Position numbers and translations under genes: made by a program
In this document: positions 1 through 5,376 of the stretch, in pieces
How the letters are laid out: each line of letters begins with the position of its first letter
Position numbering within the stretch: the stretch's first letter is position 1
DNA from: JAIVHA01 sp965367295
GTDB lineage: Bacteria > Pseudomonadota > Gammaproteobacteria > DSM-19610
Length of the DNA stretch: 8,933 bases
NCBI GenBank assembly: GCA_965367295.1
Contig: CBDUHN010000067.1
Coordinates: 1-8,933 of the forward strand
Direction: 5' to 3'
Notes under the pieces: generated by a model
The model's input: the letters and a program-made list of their open reading frames with translations, nothing else
The model's database searches: none
What the model was told of the DNA's origin: nothing

Positions 1-25
1 GTCGGAGCTTCGAACCCTTACGGGC

Positions 26-67
26 ATAAACAAAAAGGCCCGCTTGCGGGTGAGCCTTTCCGTTTAT
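26..67 (-). terminator. Repeat-unit terminator hairpin, distal copy
   Basis: This is the unit-1 version of the hairpin downstream of tRNA-Arg. The outer stem pairs ATAAAC with GTTTAT and AAAGGC with GCCTTT, with a run of five T on the minus strand. The upper stem is imperfect, with a bulge on its 5' side, because the sequence between the arms differs from the tRNA-proximal copy. It could act as a backup terminator or RNA-processing site. Confidence 0.5.
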
Positions 68-167
68 ATGGCGCGCCCGGAAGGATTACCGGCCCTGCGG
101 CCGTTCTGCGCGCCTTCGGCGCTGGTCGAACACCGATCGAATGTCGGAGCTTCGAACCCTTACGGGC

Positions 168-209
168 ATAAACAAAAAGGCCCGCTTGCGGGTGAGCCTT
201 TCCGTTTAT
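168..209 (-). terminator. Repeat-unit terminator hairpin, middle copy
   Basis: This copy is identical to the one 142 bp to its left. The lower stem of about 14 bp is retained, including two G-U pairs, but the upper stem carries a 5'-side bulge. It lies immediately after the second 19-nt tRNA-Arg 3' fragment (211-229) on the minus strand, so fragment and terminator have been copied together. Confidence 0.5.
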
Positions 210-227
210 ATGGCGCGCCCGGAAGGA

Positions 228-311
228 TTACCGGCCCTGCGGCCGTTCTGCGCGCCTTCGGCGCTGGTCGAACACCGATCGAATGTCGGAGCTTCGAACC
301 CTTACGGGCAT
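228..311 (-). CDS. Arg-rich 27-codon reading frame in the repeat unit (Tpr-like candidate)
   Basis: On the minus strand an ATG at 311-309, just after the tRNA-Arg terminator, opens a 27-codon frame ending at TAA (230-228). Nine of 27 residues are Arg, including a run of four (residues 17-20). The stop codon straddles the junction with the copied 19-nt tRNA fragment. The same frame recurs at 169-86, and its first nine codons at 27-1 before the window ends. E. coli tyrT repeats encode a short protamine-like peptide (Tpr) in an analogous place, which is why this frame is listed. I see no Shine-Dalgarno sequence, and the ATG lies beyond a strong terminator. A frame this short could be chance in GC-rich DNA, and the Ser repeat has no ATG-started Arg-rich equivalent. 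Confidence 0.2.
   Translation of the reverse strand: MPVRVRSSDIRSVFDQRRRRAERPQGR
246..273 (-). other. Shared hairpin element, Arg-array version (also at 104-131)
   Basis: On the minus strand GTTCGACCAGC is followed by a GCC-GAA-GGC stem-loop and then GCGCAGAA. The same flanking blocks of 11 and 8 nt surround a different stem in the tRNA-Ser repeat (643-672). A second hairpin, CGGCC-GCAG-GGCCG, lies just downstream on the minus strand. Conserved flanks around a changed but still paired stem suggest structured RNA, or possibly a protein-binding palindrome. Function is unknown. Confidence 0.6.
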
Positions 312-353
312 AAACAAAAAGGCCCACCCTTGCGGGTGAGCCTTTCCGTTTAT
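310..353 (-). terminator. Rho-independent terminator of tRNA-Arg
   Basis: The arms 310-329 and 334-353 pair over 20 bp, including a few G-U pairs, closed by a GCAA tetraloop on the minus strand. The 12-bp core is fully paired and a run of five U follows the GGCC arm. It begins one base after the CCA end of tRNA-Arg, so it also defines the short trailer. It is the best-paired of the three terminator copies, consistent with selection at the tRNA-proximal site. Confidence 0.88.
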
Positions 354-354
354 A

Positions 355-431
355 TGGCGCGCCCGGAAGGATTCGAACCTCCGACCGCCTGGTTCGTAGC
401 CAGGTACTCTATCCAGCTGAGCTACGGGCGC
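355..431 (-). tRNA. tRNA-Arg(ACG)
   Basis: This 77-nt tRNA includes an encoded CCA. The acceptor arms GCGCCCG and CGGGCGC pair fully, with G as discriminator base. The anticodon stem CCTGG/CCAGG encloses loop CTACGAA, giving anticodon ACG, which is normally modified to ICG and reads CGU, CGC and CGA. The T arm carries GGTTCGAATCC. In E. coli the equivalent position after csrA and serV holds four tRNA-Arg(ACG) genes (argV, argY, argZ, argQ). Here one intact gene is visible, followed by repeats that keep only its 3' 19 nt. It has its own promoter immediately upstream. Confidence 0.97.
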
Positions 432-444
432 TTAAGAGCGGGGA

Positions 445-473
445 ATTATCCAGAATCCGGGTATAAAGTGCAA
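445..473 (-). promoter_or_regulatory. Sigma70 promoter of tRNA-Arg
   Basis: On the minus strand TTGCAC (473-468) is separated by 17 bp from GATAAT (450-445), followed by a C-rich discriminator TCCCCGC. Transcription would start near 437-438, only a few bases before the mature 5' end at 431. A GC-rich discriminator is typical of stable-RNA promoters under stringent control. This suggests tRNA-Arg can be transcribed independently of tRNA-Ser and csrA. Confidence 0.75.
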
Positions 474-642
474 GTGTATCGCAGGATAAAACCCTGGATT
501 GGCAGATTTTCGATTCAGAAAAAAGAACTACTCCACAATAAGAAGTGGGGCCACGAGGGGCCCTTTGTCTGGGTGGCGGAAAAAGAGAGATTACTCGGGC
601 CATGCCCTCGCCCCTGCGGGGCCGTCGTCACTTACGGCGAAC

Positions 643-672
643 TTCTGCGCTGCCGGAGGCAGCTGGTCGAAC
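643..672 (-). other. Shared hairpin element, tRNA-Ser version
   Basis: On the minus strand GTTCGACCAGC is followed by TGCC-TCC-GGCA and then GCGCAGAA, so the stem extends to GCTGCC/GGCAGC. Flanks are identical to the Arg-array copies at 246-273 and 104-131, while the stem and loop differ yet remain paired. A further stem with GCA in the loop, GCCCC/GGGGC, follows about 20 nt downstream, comparable to the CGGCC-GCAG-GGCCG hairpin of the Arg unit. Confidence 0.6.
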
Positions 673-710
673 CGGCTTCCTATATCGAGGCTTAGAATCC
701 ACCCTCGATA

Positions 711-745
711 AACAACAAAGGGGCCTCACAGGCCCCTTTGTTGTT
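711..745 (-). terminator. Terminator of tRNA-Ser
   Basis: This is a perfect 35-bp palindrome, with a 15-bp stem AACAACAAAGGGGCC and its complement around a 5-nt loop. Its descending arm is GGCCCC followed by TTTGTTGTTT on the minus strand. It starts two bases after the CCA end at 748. The symmetry means it could work in either direction. A second 8-bp stem with a 12-nt loop (683-690 with 703-710) follows directly. Confidence 0.88.
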
Positions 746-747
746 AA

Positions 748-837
748 TGGCGGAGAGAGAGGGATTCGAACCCTCGATGGAGTTTCCCCCATACGCCCTT
801 AGCAGGGGCGCGCCTTCAGCCTCTCGGCCATCTCTCC
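748..837 (-). tRNA. tRNA-Ser(GCT)
   Basis: This 90-nt class II tRNA includes an encoded CCA. The acceptor arms GGAGAGA and TCTCTCC pair, with G as discriminator. The anticodon stem CGCCC/GGGCG encloses CTGCTAA, giving anticodon GCT for AGC and AGU codons. A long variable arm (TATGGGGGAAACTCCA) and T-arm sequence GGGTTCGAATCCC are present, as expected for tRNA-Ser. It corresponds in position and anticodon to E. coli serV, downstream of csrA and upstream of the tRNA-Arg genes. Confidence 0.97.
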
Positions 838-886
838 TTCGTATGACCCGCGTTGCGAATCATGCGATTTTCAGTTTTCAGTACCC

Positions 887-966
887 GGGGCTGCAGGTGC
901 CCCATAACGTAACAGGCACCGGTTCTCTGCAACCTTGAGAAGGTGCGTAGGATACCGATGCCTGTT
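887..966 (-). repeat. Nested inverted repeats between csrA and tRNA-Ser
   Basis: The gap of about 160 bases holds three paired structures. AACAGGCA (911-918) and TGCCTGTT (959-966) form an 8-bp inverted repeat with 40 bases between. Inside it ACCTT-GAG-AAGGT (932-944) forms a small hairpin. GGGGC-TGCAGGT-GCCCC lies at 887-903. None is followed by a T run, so I do not call a csrA terminator. They may shape the csrA 3' end or the tRNA-Ser leader. Confidence 0.5.
904..932 (-). promoter_or_regulatory. Weak candidate promoter for tRNA-Ser
   Basis: On the minus strand TTGCAG (932-927) and CGTTAT (909-904) are spaced by 17 bp and followed by GC-rich sequence. The -10 matches only about half the consensus and the implied leader is about 60 nt. 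Read-through from csrA is the alternative source of tRNA-Ser transcript. Confidence 0.3.
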
Positions 967-998
967 GCGTTCGTAAAGGCTAAATGCGCTGGTATGCG

Positions 999-1202
999 TT
1001 AATTGCCAGCCGCCTCGTGAGAGGTGTTCTCATCTTCCTGCTCGCGCTTGATGCGCTCGTAGATTTCTTCCCGATGGACAGAAACCTCTTTTGGGGCATT
1101 CACACCAATGCGGACCTGGTTGCCTTTGACACCCAGCACTGTAACCGTGACCTCATCACCGATCATGAGGGTTTCACCCACCCTGCGTGTCAGTATCAAC
1201 AT
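999..1202 (-). CDS. csrA: Carbon storage regulator CsrA
   Basis: The 67-residue product starts MLILTRRVGETLMIGDEVTV and continues with KGNQVRIGVNAPKEVSVHRE, near-textbook CsrA/RsmA. The protein is a homodimeric RNA-binding regulator that recognises GGA-containing hairpins and alters translation or stability of mRNAs for carbon metabolism, motility and biofilm. Leu4 and the VHREEI segment, with Arg at the RNA-binding face, are conserved. I start at ATG 1202, which has AAGGAG 8 nt upstream, rather than a GTG two codons earlier that lies only 2 nt from the same site. The acidic, hydrophilic tail after residue 50 is variable in the family. It follows lysC after about 195 bp and precedes the tRNA genes, as csrA does in many gammaproteobacteria. 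Confidence 0.97.
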   Translation of the reverse strand: MLILTRRVGETLMIGDEVTVTVLGVKGNQVRIGVNAPKEVSVHREEIYERIKREQEDENTSHEAAGN

Positions 1203-1216
1203 TCCCACGTCTCCTT
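1203..1216 (-). promoter_or_regulatory. csrA ribosome-binding site with two GGA motifs
   Basis: AAGGAG lies at 1216-1211 and a second GGA at 1205-1203, directly before the start codon. The first fixes the start of csrA. Paired GGA motifs over the ribosome site are what CsrA itself binds in autoregulated leaders, so self-repression is a reasonable inference; the flanking bases match the high-affinity consensus only partly. Confidence 0.6.
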
Positions 1217-1307
1217 ACATGCACTCACTAACCAACTTCACGGATTCCGCGGTCGGCACAAAACACCCACGCGCCTGACGAAATTTGTGTCGGCCGCGCA
1301 GCGTGAA

Positions 1308-1313
1308 ACTATA
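1308..1313 (-). promoter_or_regulatory. Candidate -10 of a csrA promoter
   Basis: TATAGT on the minus strand lies about 105 nt before the csrA start, within a 189-base gap whose upstream part (about 1314-1350) is strikingly AT-rich for this genome. No good -35 is seen at 16-18 bp. A second possible start is TTGTCA at about 1347-1352 with a poor -10. Confidence 0.35.
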
Positions 1314-1359
1314 GCCCCAGATTTAACTAATTATTTTTATTAAGAATGACAACAATGAA

Positions 1360-1376
1360 AGGCGCTATTCACGCCT
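1360..1376 (-). terminator. Weak terminator-like hairpin after lysC
   Basis: On the minus strand AGGCG-TGAATAG-CGCCT is followed by TTCATTGTTG, 22 bases after the lysC stop. The stem is only 5 bp and the T tract is interrupted, so termination would be partial at best. Confidence 0.4.
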
Positions 1377-1397
1377 CTATCTGAACTCACTAGCGAC

Positions 1398-2627
1398 TCA
1401 AGCCCCTGGGGCTTGAGCCAGTCCGAAAGCATCGTGCAAGGCCCGCACCCCCAGTTCCAGGTACTTTTCATCCACGACCACCGAGATCTTGATCTCCGAG
1501 GTGGAAATCATGCGGATGTTGATCCCTTCCTTGGAAAGGGTCTGGAACATGGTAGATGCAATCCCGGCATGGGAACGCATACCCACCCCGACAATCGAGA
1601 TCTTGACGATCTTGTTGTCAGCGCTCACCTCCCGCGCCCCCAGTTCCTGGGCGGTTTTGGTGAGAATTTCCAGTGCCTTTTCGTAGTCGTTGCGGTGCAC
1701 TGTGAAGGTGAAGTCGGTGGCCGTACGGTCCGGGCTCACGTTCTGCACGATCATATCCACCTCGATATTGGCATCGGCGATGGGACCAAGCAACTTATAG
1801 GCGATACCGGGTTGGTCGGGAACGCCCACAACCGTCAGTTTTGCCTCATCGCGATTGAATGCGATTCCGGATATCAAGGCCTGTTCCATTCCCTCTTCCT
1901 CATAGGTAATCAGCGTGCCGCCGCCTTCCTCGAAGCTGGAGAGCACACGTAACGGTACATTGTATTTGCCGGCAAATTCCACGGAGCGGATCTGCAGCAC
2001 CTTGGAGCCCAGGCTGGCCATTTCCAGCATTTCCTCAAAGGTAATGCGGTCCAGGCGCCGGGCATCCGGCACCACCCGCGGATCGGTGGTATAAACCCCG
2101 TCCACATCGGTGAATATCTGGCATTCATCGGCCTTGAGGGCCGCCGCCAGGGCCACGGCGGTGGTATCGGAACCGCCGCGGCCCAGGGTGGTGATATTGC
2201 CCTGCTCGTCCACCCCCTGGAAACCCGCCACCACGACCACCCGGCCCGCGGTCAGGTCCTTGCGAACTCCGGAACCATCAATCTCCTGGATGCGCGCCTT
2301 GTTAAAGGCGTTGTCGGTGCGGATATGGACCTGACCACCCGTGTAGGAGCGCGCCGGGCAACCGCGCTTTTCCAGCGCCATGCTCAGCAGGGCAATAGTA
2401 GTCTGTTCGCCGGTGGCCAGCAGTACGTCCAGCTCCCGGGGGGTGGGGCGCGGGGTGATCGCCTTGGCCAGATCGACGAGGCGGTTGGTCTCACCGCTCA
2501 TGGCGGAGACCACGACCACCACCTCATTACCGGCATTTTTATAGGCCATGACCTTTTCCGCCACCGCCTCGATGCGTTCCACCGTGCCAACGGAGGTACC
2601 GCCGTATTTTTGTACAATCAGAGCCAT
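1398..2627 (-). CDS. lysC: Aspartate kinase (aspartokinase)
   Basis: The 409-residue enzyme phosphorylates L-aspartate with ATP to give 4-phospho-aspartate, the first step to lysine, threonine, methionine and diaminopimelate. The amino-acid kinase domain spans about residues 1-235 and shows KYGGTSVG (7-14), GRGGSDTT (149-156) and TDVDGVYTTDPR (173-184). Two ACT domains follow (about 265-335 and 343-409), the usual site of feedback inhibition by Lys and/or Thr. Length and the MALIVQK start match Pseudomonas-type LysC. An ATG four codons upstream (2639) lacks a ribosome site and family support. A strong internal ribosome site precedes Met247 (see separate entry). It lies 115 bp after alaS, and probably shares its transcript, since I see no convincing terminator or promoter between. 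Confidence 0.96.
   Translation of the reverse strand: MALIVQKYGGTSVGTVERIEAVAEKVMAYKNAGNEVVVVVSAMSGETNRLVDLAKAITPRPTPRELDVLLATGEQTTIALLSMALEKRGCPARSYTGGQVHIRTDNAFNKARIQEIDGSGVRKDLTAGRVVVVAGFQGVDEQGNITTLGRGGSDTTAVALAAALKADECQIFTDVDGVYTTDPRVVPDARRLDRITFEEMLEMASLGSKVLQIRSVEFAGKYNVPLRVLSSFEEGGGTLITYEEEGMEQALISGIAFNRDEAKLTVVGVPDQPGIAYKLLGPIADANIEVDMIVQNVSPDRTATDFTFTVHRNDYEKALEILTKTAQELGAREVSADNKIVKISIVGVGMRSHAGIASTMFQTLSKEGINIRMISTSEIKISVVVDEKYLELGVRALHDAFGLAQAPGA
1887..1901 (-). promoter_or_regulatory. Internal ribosome-binding site and start for a LysC beta subunit
   Basis: GAGGAA (1901-1896) lies 6 nt before an in-frame ATG (1889-1887), Met247 of LysC. Translation from it would give a 163-residue protein consisting of both ACT domains, starting MEQALISG. 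In Corynebacterium glutamicum and Bacillus the aspartokinase beta subunit starts at the equivalent Met by in-frame internal initiation. Here the ribosome site is as good as, or better than, that of the full-length start. Use in this organism is inference. Confidence 0.5.
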
Positions 2628-2742
2628 GATGATCCACATGCCGCAGCCAGGCTACGGAGGTTATGCCTTTTCATTAATGGTGGGATACCCACTGAACAAC
2701 GAGGGAAACAAGAGCGCGATTAAACTACAAAATCACGCCGGA

Positions 2743-5376
2743 TTAAACTGCCGCGGTGGTGCGTTCCCGTACCCAGTCCACCACCGAGGCCAGTGCCGCA
2801 TCAAGATGTTCCGGCTGGGTGCCACCCGCCATGGCCATATCGGGCCGGCCACCGCCCTTGCCACCTACCTGCTGAGCGACCGCATTGACCAGTTCCCCGG
2901 CCTTGATTCGATCGGTCTGGTCCCTGGTAACCCCGGCAGCCAGGGAAACCTTGCTGCCATCCACTACGGCCAGTAGCACCGCGGCGGAACCGAGCTTGTT
3001 TTTGAGCTGGTCGACGGTATCGCGCAGGGATTTGGCATCGGCGCCTTCCAGCTTCGCCGCCAGCACCTTGATGCCATCCACTTCCACCGCCTGACTGGCG
3101 AGATCCGAACCCTGGCTGCTGGCCAGTTTGGCCTTGAGCTGGTCGAGTTCCTTTTCCAGCTTGCGGGTCTTCTCCACCAGCTGGCTCACCTTGGCCTCGG
3201 TATCGTCGCGCCCGCCCTTCACCAGCTGGGCGATGCGTTGCAGGTTCTTTTCCGTCTCGCCGATGTAGCGCAGCGCGGCATCCCCGGTGACCGCCTCGAT
3301 GCGGCGCACGCCGGAGGCAATGCCCGATTCGCTGACGATCTTGAACAGGCCGATGTCACCGGCACGTCCCACATGGGTACCACCACATAGTTCCACGGAG
3401 AAATCGCCGATGGACAACACGCGTACTTCGTCACCGTACTTCTCACCAAACAGGGCCATGGCGCCACACTCCATGGCTTGCTCGATGGGCATGACGCGGG
3501 TTTCCACCGCCGTATTGCTACGCACCTGCTCGTTGACGATTTTCTCCAGCGTCTCAATCTGTTCCGCGGTGACCGGCTCGAAATGGGCAAAGTCGAAGCG
3601 CAGGCGCTCCGCGTTCACCAGCGAACCCTTCTGCTGCACATGATCACCGAGCACCTGGCGCAGGGCCGCATGCAATAGATGCGTGGCGGAATGATTCAGC
3701 ATGGTGGCACGGCGACGCACCGCATCCACTTCGCCATTGACCGTATCTCCGACCTTGAGATGGCCTTCGCTCAGCGTGCCCAGATGGGCAAAGGCATTCC
3801 CCTGTTTCTGGGTATCCTGCACCTGGAAGCGACCTTCGCTGGAGAACAGCTGGCCCCGGTCACCCGCCTGGCCACCGGACTCTGCGTAGAACGCAGTGTG
3901 ATCCAGCACCACCATGCCCTGCTCGCCGGCGTTGAGCTGCGGCACGGCCTGCCCTTCCCTGAACAGCGCGGTAATCTTGCTGGTGTCGGTGAGCTGGCCG
4001 TAGCCGGTAAAATCCGTACGCCCCTCCACTTCAATACCGGCACCATAATCGACCGCGAACTGACTTGCGGCACGGGCACGGTCACGCTGGGCGGCCATAC
4101 TGGCCTCAAAACCGTCCATGTCGATCCCAAGGTTGCGCTCGCGGGCGATGTCGGCGGTGAGGTCGAGCGGGAAACCATAGGTATCGTAGAGTTTGAAGAC
4201 TGTTGCCCCGGGAATCACGGCGCCACTGAGACCGGCGATGCTTTCCTCGAGAATCTTCATGCCATGGTCTAGCGTCTCGGCAAAGCGTTCCTCTTCCTGG
4301 CGTAACACATGCTCGACACTGTCACGCGCCCTGACCAGTTCCGGATAGGCCTCCCCCATCTGTTCGATCAGCGGCGCCACCAGCTTGTAGAAGAAACTGC
4401 CCGTGATACCCAGTTTATGGCCATGGCGAATCGCACGCCGTGCAATGCGACGCAGCACGTAACCACGGCCTTCATTGGAAGGCATCACGCCATCCACCAC
4501 CAGGAAGGCGCAGGCACGAATATGATCGGCGATCACACGCAGGGATTTGTGTTCAAGATCGGTAGTGCCCGCCAGCGCTGCCACCGCTTTGATGAGGTGC
4601 TGGAACAGGTCGATCTCGTAATTGCTGTGCACCCCCTGCATCACCGCGGCGAGACGCTCCAGTCCCATGCCGGTATCCACCGAAGGCTTGGGCAACGGGC
4701 GCATGTTGCCGTCCTTGTCGCGGTCGAACTGCATGAACACCAGGTTCCAGATCTCGATATAGCGATCACCGTCCTCGTCCGGAGAACCCGGTGGGCCACC
4801 GGCCACATCGGGACCATGGTCGTAAAAGATCTCGGTACAGGGGCCGCAGGGGCCGGTATCGCCCATGGACCAGAAATTATCGCTTTCATGGGGCTTGCCG
4901 CCGGGCTTGTCGCCGATACGGGTAAAGCGCGCGGGGTCGATGCCCATTTCCTTCAGCCAGAGATCCGCCGCCTCGTCGTCCTCTTCATAGATCGTGACCC
5001 AGAGCTTTTCCGGTGGCAGCCCGAGGGTGCCGGTCAGGAACTCCCAGGCATAGGCGATGGCGTCACGCTTGAAGTAATCGCCGAAGCTGAAATTGCCCAG
5101 CATCTCGAAAAAAGTATGGTGGCGAGCGGTATAGCCGACATTTTCCAGGTCGTTGTGCTTACCACCCGCGCGTACGCAGCGCTGGCTGGAGGTGGCACGG
5201 GTATAACTGCGCTGATCCTTGCCCAGGAACAGGTCTTTGAACTGCACCATGCCGGCATTGGTGAACAGCAGGGTCGGGTCATCGGCCGGCACCAGCGGGC
5301 TGGAGGGCACGATTTCATGGCCGCGCTCACGGAAGAAATCCAGAAATTGTTGACGCAGTTCTTTACTGGTGGACAT
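2743..5376 (-). CDS. alaS: Alanyl-tRNA synthetase
   Basis: The 877-residue enzyme, one residue longer than E. coli AlaRS, charges tRNA-Ala in the cytoplasm. The class II catalytic domain (about 1-240) carries FTNAGMVQFKDLFLG (38-52) and RHHTFFEMLGNFSFGDYF (85-102), followed by the tRNA-recognition region to about 460. The editing domain, which removes mischarged Ser and Gly, shows the zinc site His562 and His566 in HSATH and Cys664 and His668 in CGGTH. A coiled linker (about 705-745) leads to the C-Ala/DHHA1 domain with GGKGGGRPDM (from about 838). All key residues are present. The ATG at 5376 fits the family start, though no clear ribosome site precedes it. The gene is separated from recX by about 200 bp and is likely transcribed separately from recA-recX. 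Confidence 0.98.
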   Translation of the reverse strand: MSTSKELRQQFLDFFRERGHEIVPSSPLVPADDPTLLFTNAGMVQFKDLFLGKDQRSYTRATSSQRCVRAGGKHNDLENVGYTARHHTFFEMLGNFSFGDYFKRDAIAYAWEFLTGTLGLPPEKLWVTIYEEDDEAADLWLKEMGIDPARFTRIGDKPGGKPHESDNFWSMGDTGPCGPCTEIFYDHGPDVAGGPPGSPDEDGDRYIEIWNLVFMQFDRDKDGNMRPLPKPSVDTGMGLERLAAVMQGVHSNYEIDLFQHLIKAVAALAGTTDLEHKSLRVIADHIRACAFLVVDGVMPSNEGRGYVLRRIARRAIRHGHKLGITGSFFYKLVAPLIEQMGEAYPELVRARDSVEHVLRQEEERFAETLDHGMKILEESIAGLSGAVIPGATVFKLYDTYGFPLDLTADIARERNLGIDMDGFEASMAAQRDRARAASQFAVDYGAGIEVEGRTDFTGYGQLTDTSKITALFREGQAVPQLNAGEQGMVVLDHTAFYAESGGQAGDRGQLFSSEGRFQVQDTQKQGNAFAHLGTLSEGHLKVGDTVNGEVDAVRRRATMLNHSATHLLHAALRQVLGDHVQQKGSLVNAERLRFDFAHFEPVTAEQIETLEKIVNEQVRSNTAVETRVMPIEQAMECGAMALFGEKYGDEVRVLSIGDFSVELCGGTHVGRAGDIGLFKIVSESGIASGVRRIEAVTGDAALRYIGETEKNLQRIAQLVKGGRDDTEAKVSQLVEKTRKLEKELDQLKAKLASSQGSDLASQAVEVDGIKVLAAKLEGADAKSLRDTVDQLKNKLGSAAVLLAVVDGSKVSLAAGVTRDQTDRIKAGELVNAVAQQVGGKGGGRPDMAMAGGTQPEHLDAALASVVDWVRERTTAAV

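Larger units (their letters stand above)
1..373 (-). repeat. Tandem 142-bp repeat array containing the tRNA-Arg 3' end
   Basis: Units start at 1, 143 and 285. Units 1-142 and 143-284 appear identical. The third runs to 373, where it merges into the functional tRNA-Arg gene, and it differs from the others only in the terminator hairpin, where it is 2 bp longer. Read on the tRNA strand, each unit holds the last 19 nt of tRNA-Arg (at 355-373, 211-229 and 69-87), a terminator hairpin, a small Arg-rich frame and two GC hairpins. The array reaches the left edge, so more copies may lie outside. The architecture matches the E. coli tyrT repeats, which include 19 bp of the tRNA-Tyr 3' end. The repeat itself is seen directly; the parallel is from family knowledge; function is unknown. 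The near identity of copies suggests recent recombination between them. Confidence 0.93.
574..766 (-). repeat. Diverged repeat unit behind tRNA-Ser with a degenerate tRNA-Ser 3' end
   Basis: Positions 748-766 are the last 19 nt of tRNA-Ser. Positions 574-592 are a second copy matching 16 of 19 bases, and all three differences lie in the acceptor/T-stem part. The period is 174 bp. On the minus strand the order is tRNA 3' end, perfect terminator (745-711), a hairpin (710-683), the shared element (672-643), a GC hairpin, the copied tRNA 3' end, and a terminator remnant (563-548, GGGCC/GGCCC with 6-nt loop). This is the order of the tRNA-Arg array. Copy boundaries fall at the same tRNA position, A58, in both loci. 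The stretch between here and the tRNA-Arg promoter (474-547) shows nothing further except a run of six T. Confidence 0.75.

Noticed and set aside
44..313. Plus-strand open frames across the tandem repeats (also 141-695)
   Set aside because: The unit length of 142 is not a multiple of three, so the frame changes from copy to copy; the frames run antisense through tRNA-Arg and the terminators and resemble no protein.
1..373. CRISPR array
   Set aside because: The units are 142 bp, identical throughout, with no variable spacers and no short palindromic repeat of 25-40 bp.
1..373. Integrated phage or island att sites
   Set aside because: The 19-nt tRNA 3' copies look like att cores, but they are spaced by only about 123 bp with no integrase or cargo, and the same pattern occurs at a different tRNA with its own sequence.
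2628..2639. Upstream ATG of lysC giving four extra residues
   Set aside because: No ribosome site precedes it, and homologues begin at MALIVQK.
2628..2742. Lysine riboswitch or terminator ahead of lysC
   Set aside because: The gap is too short for the lysine aptamer and shows only 4-5-bp hairpins without a T tract.
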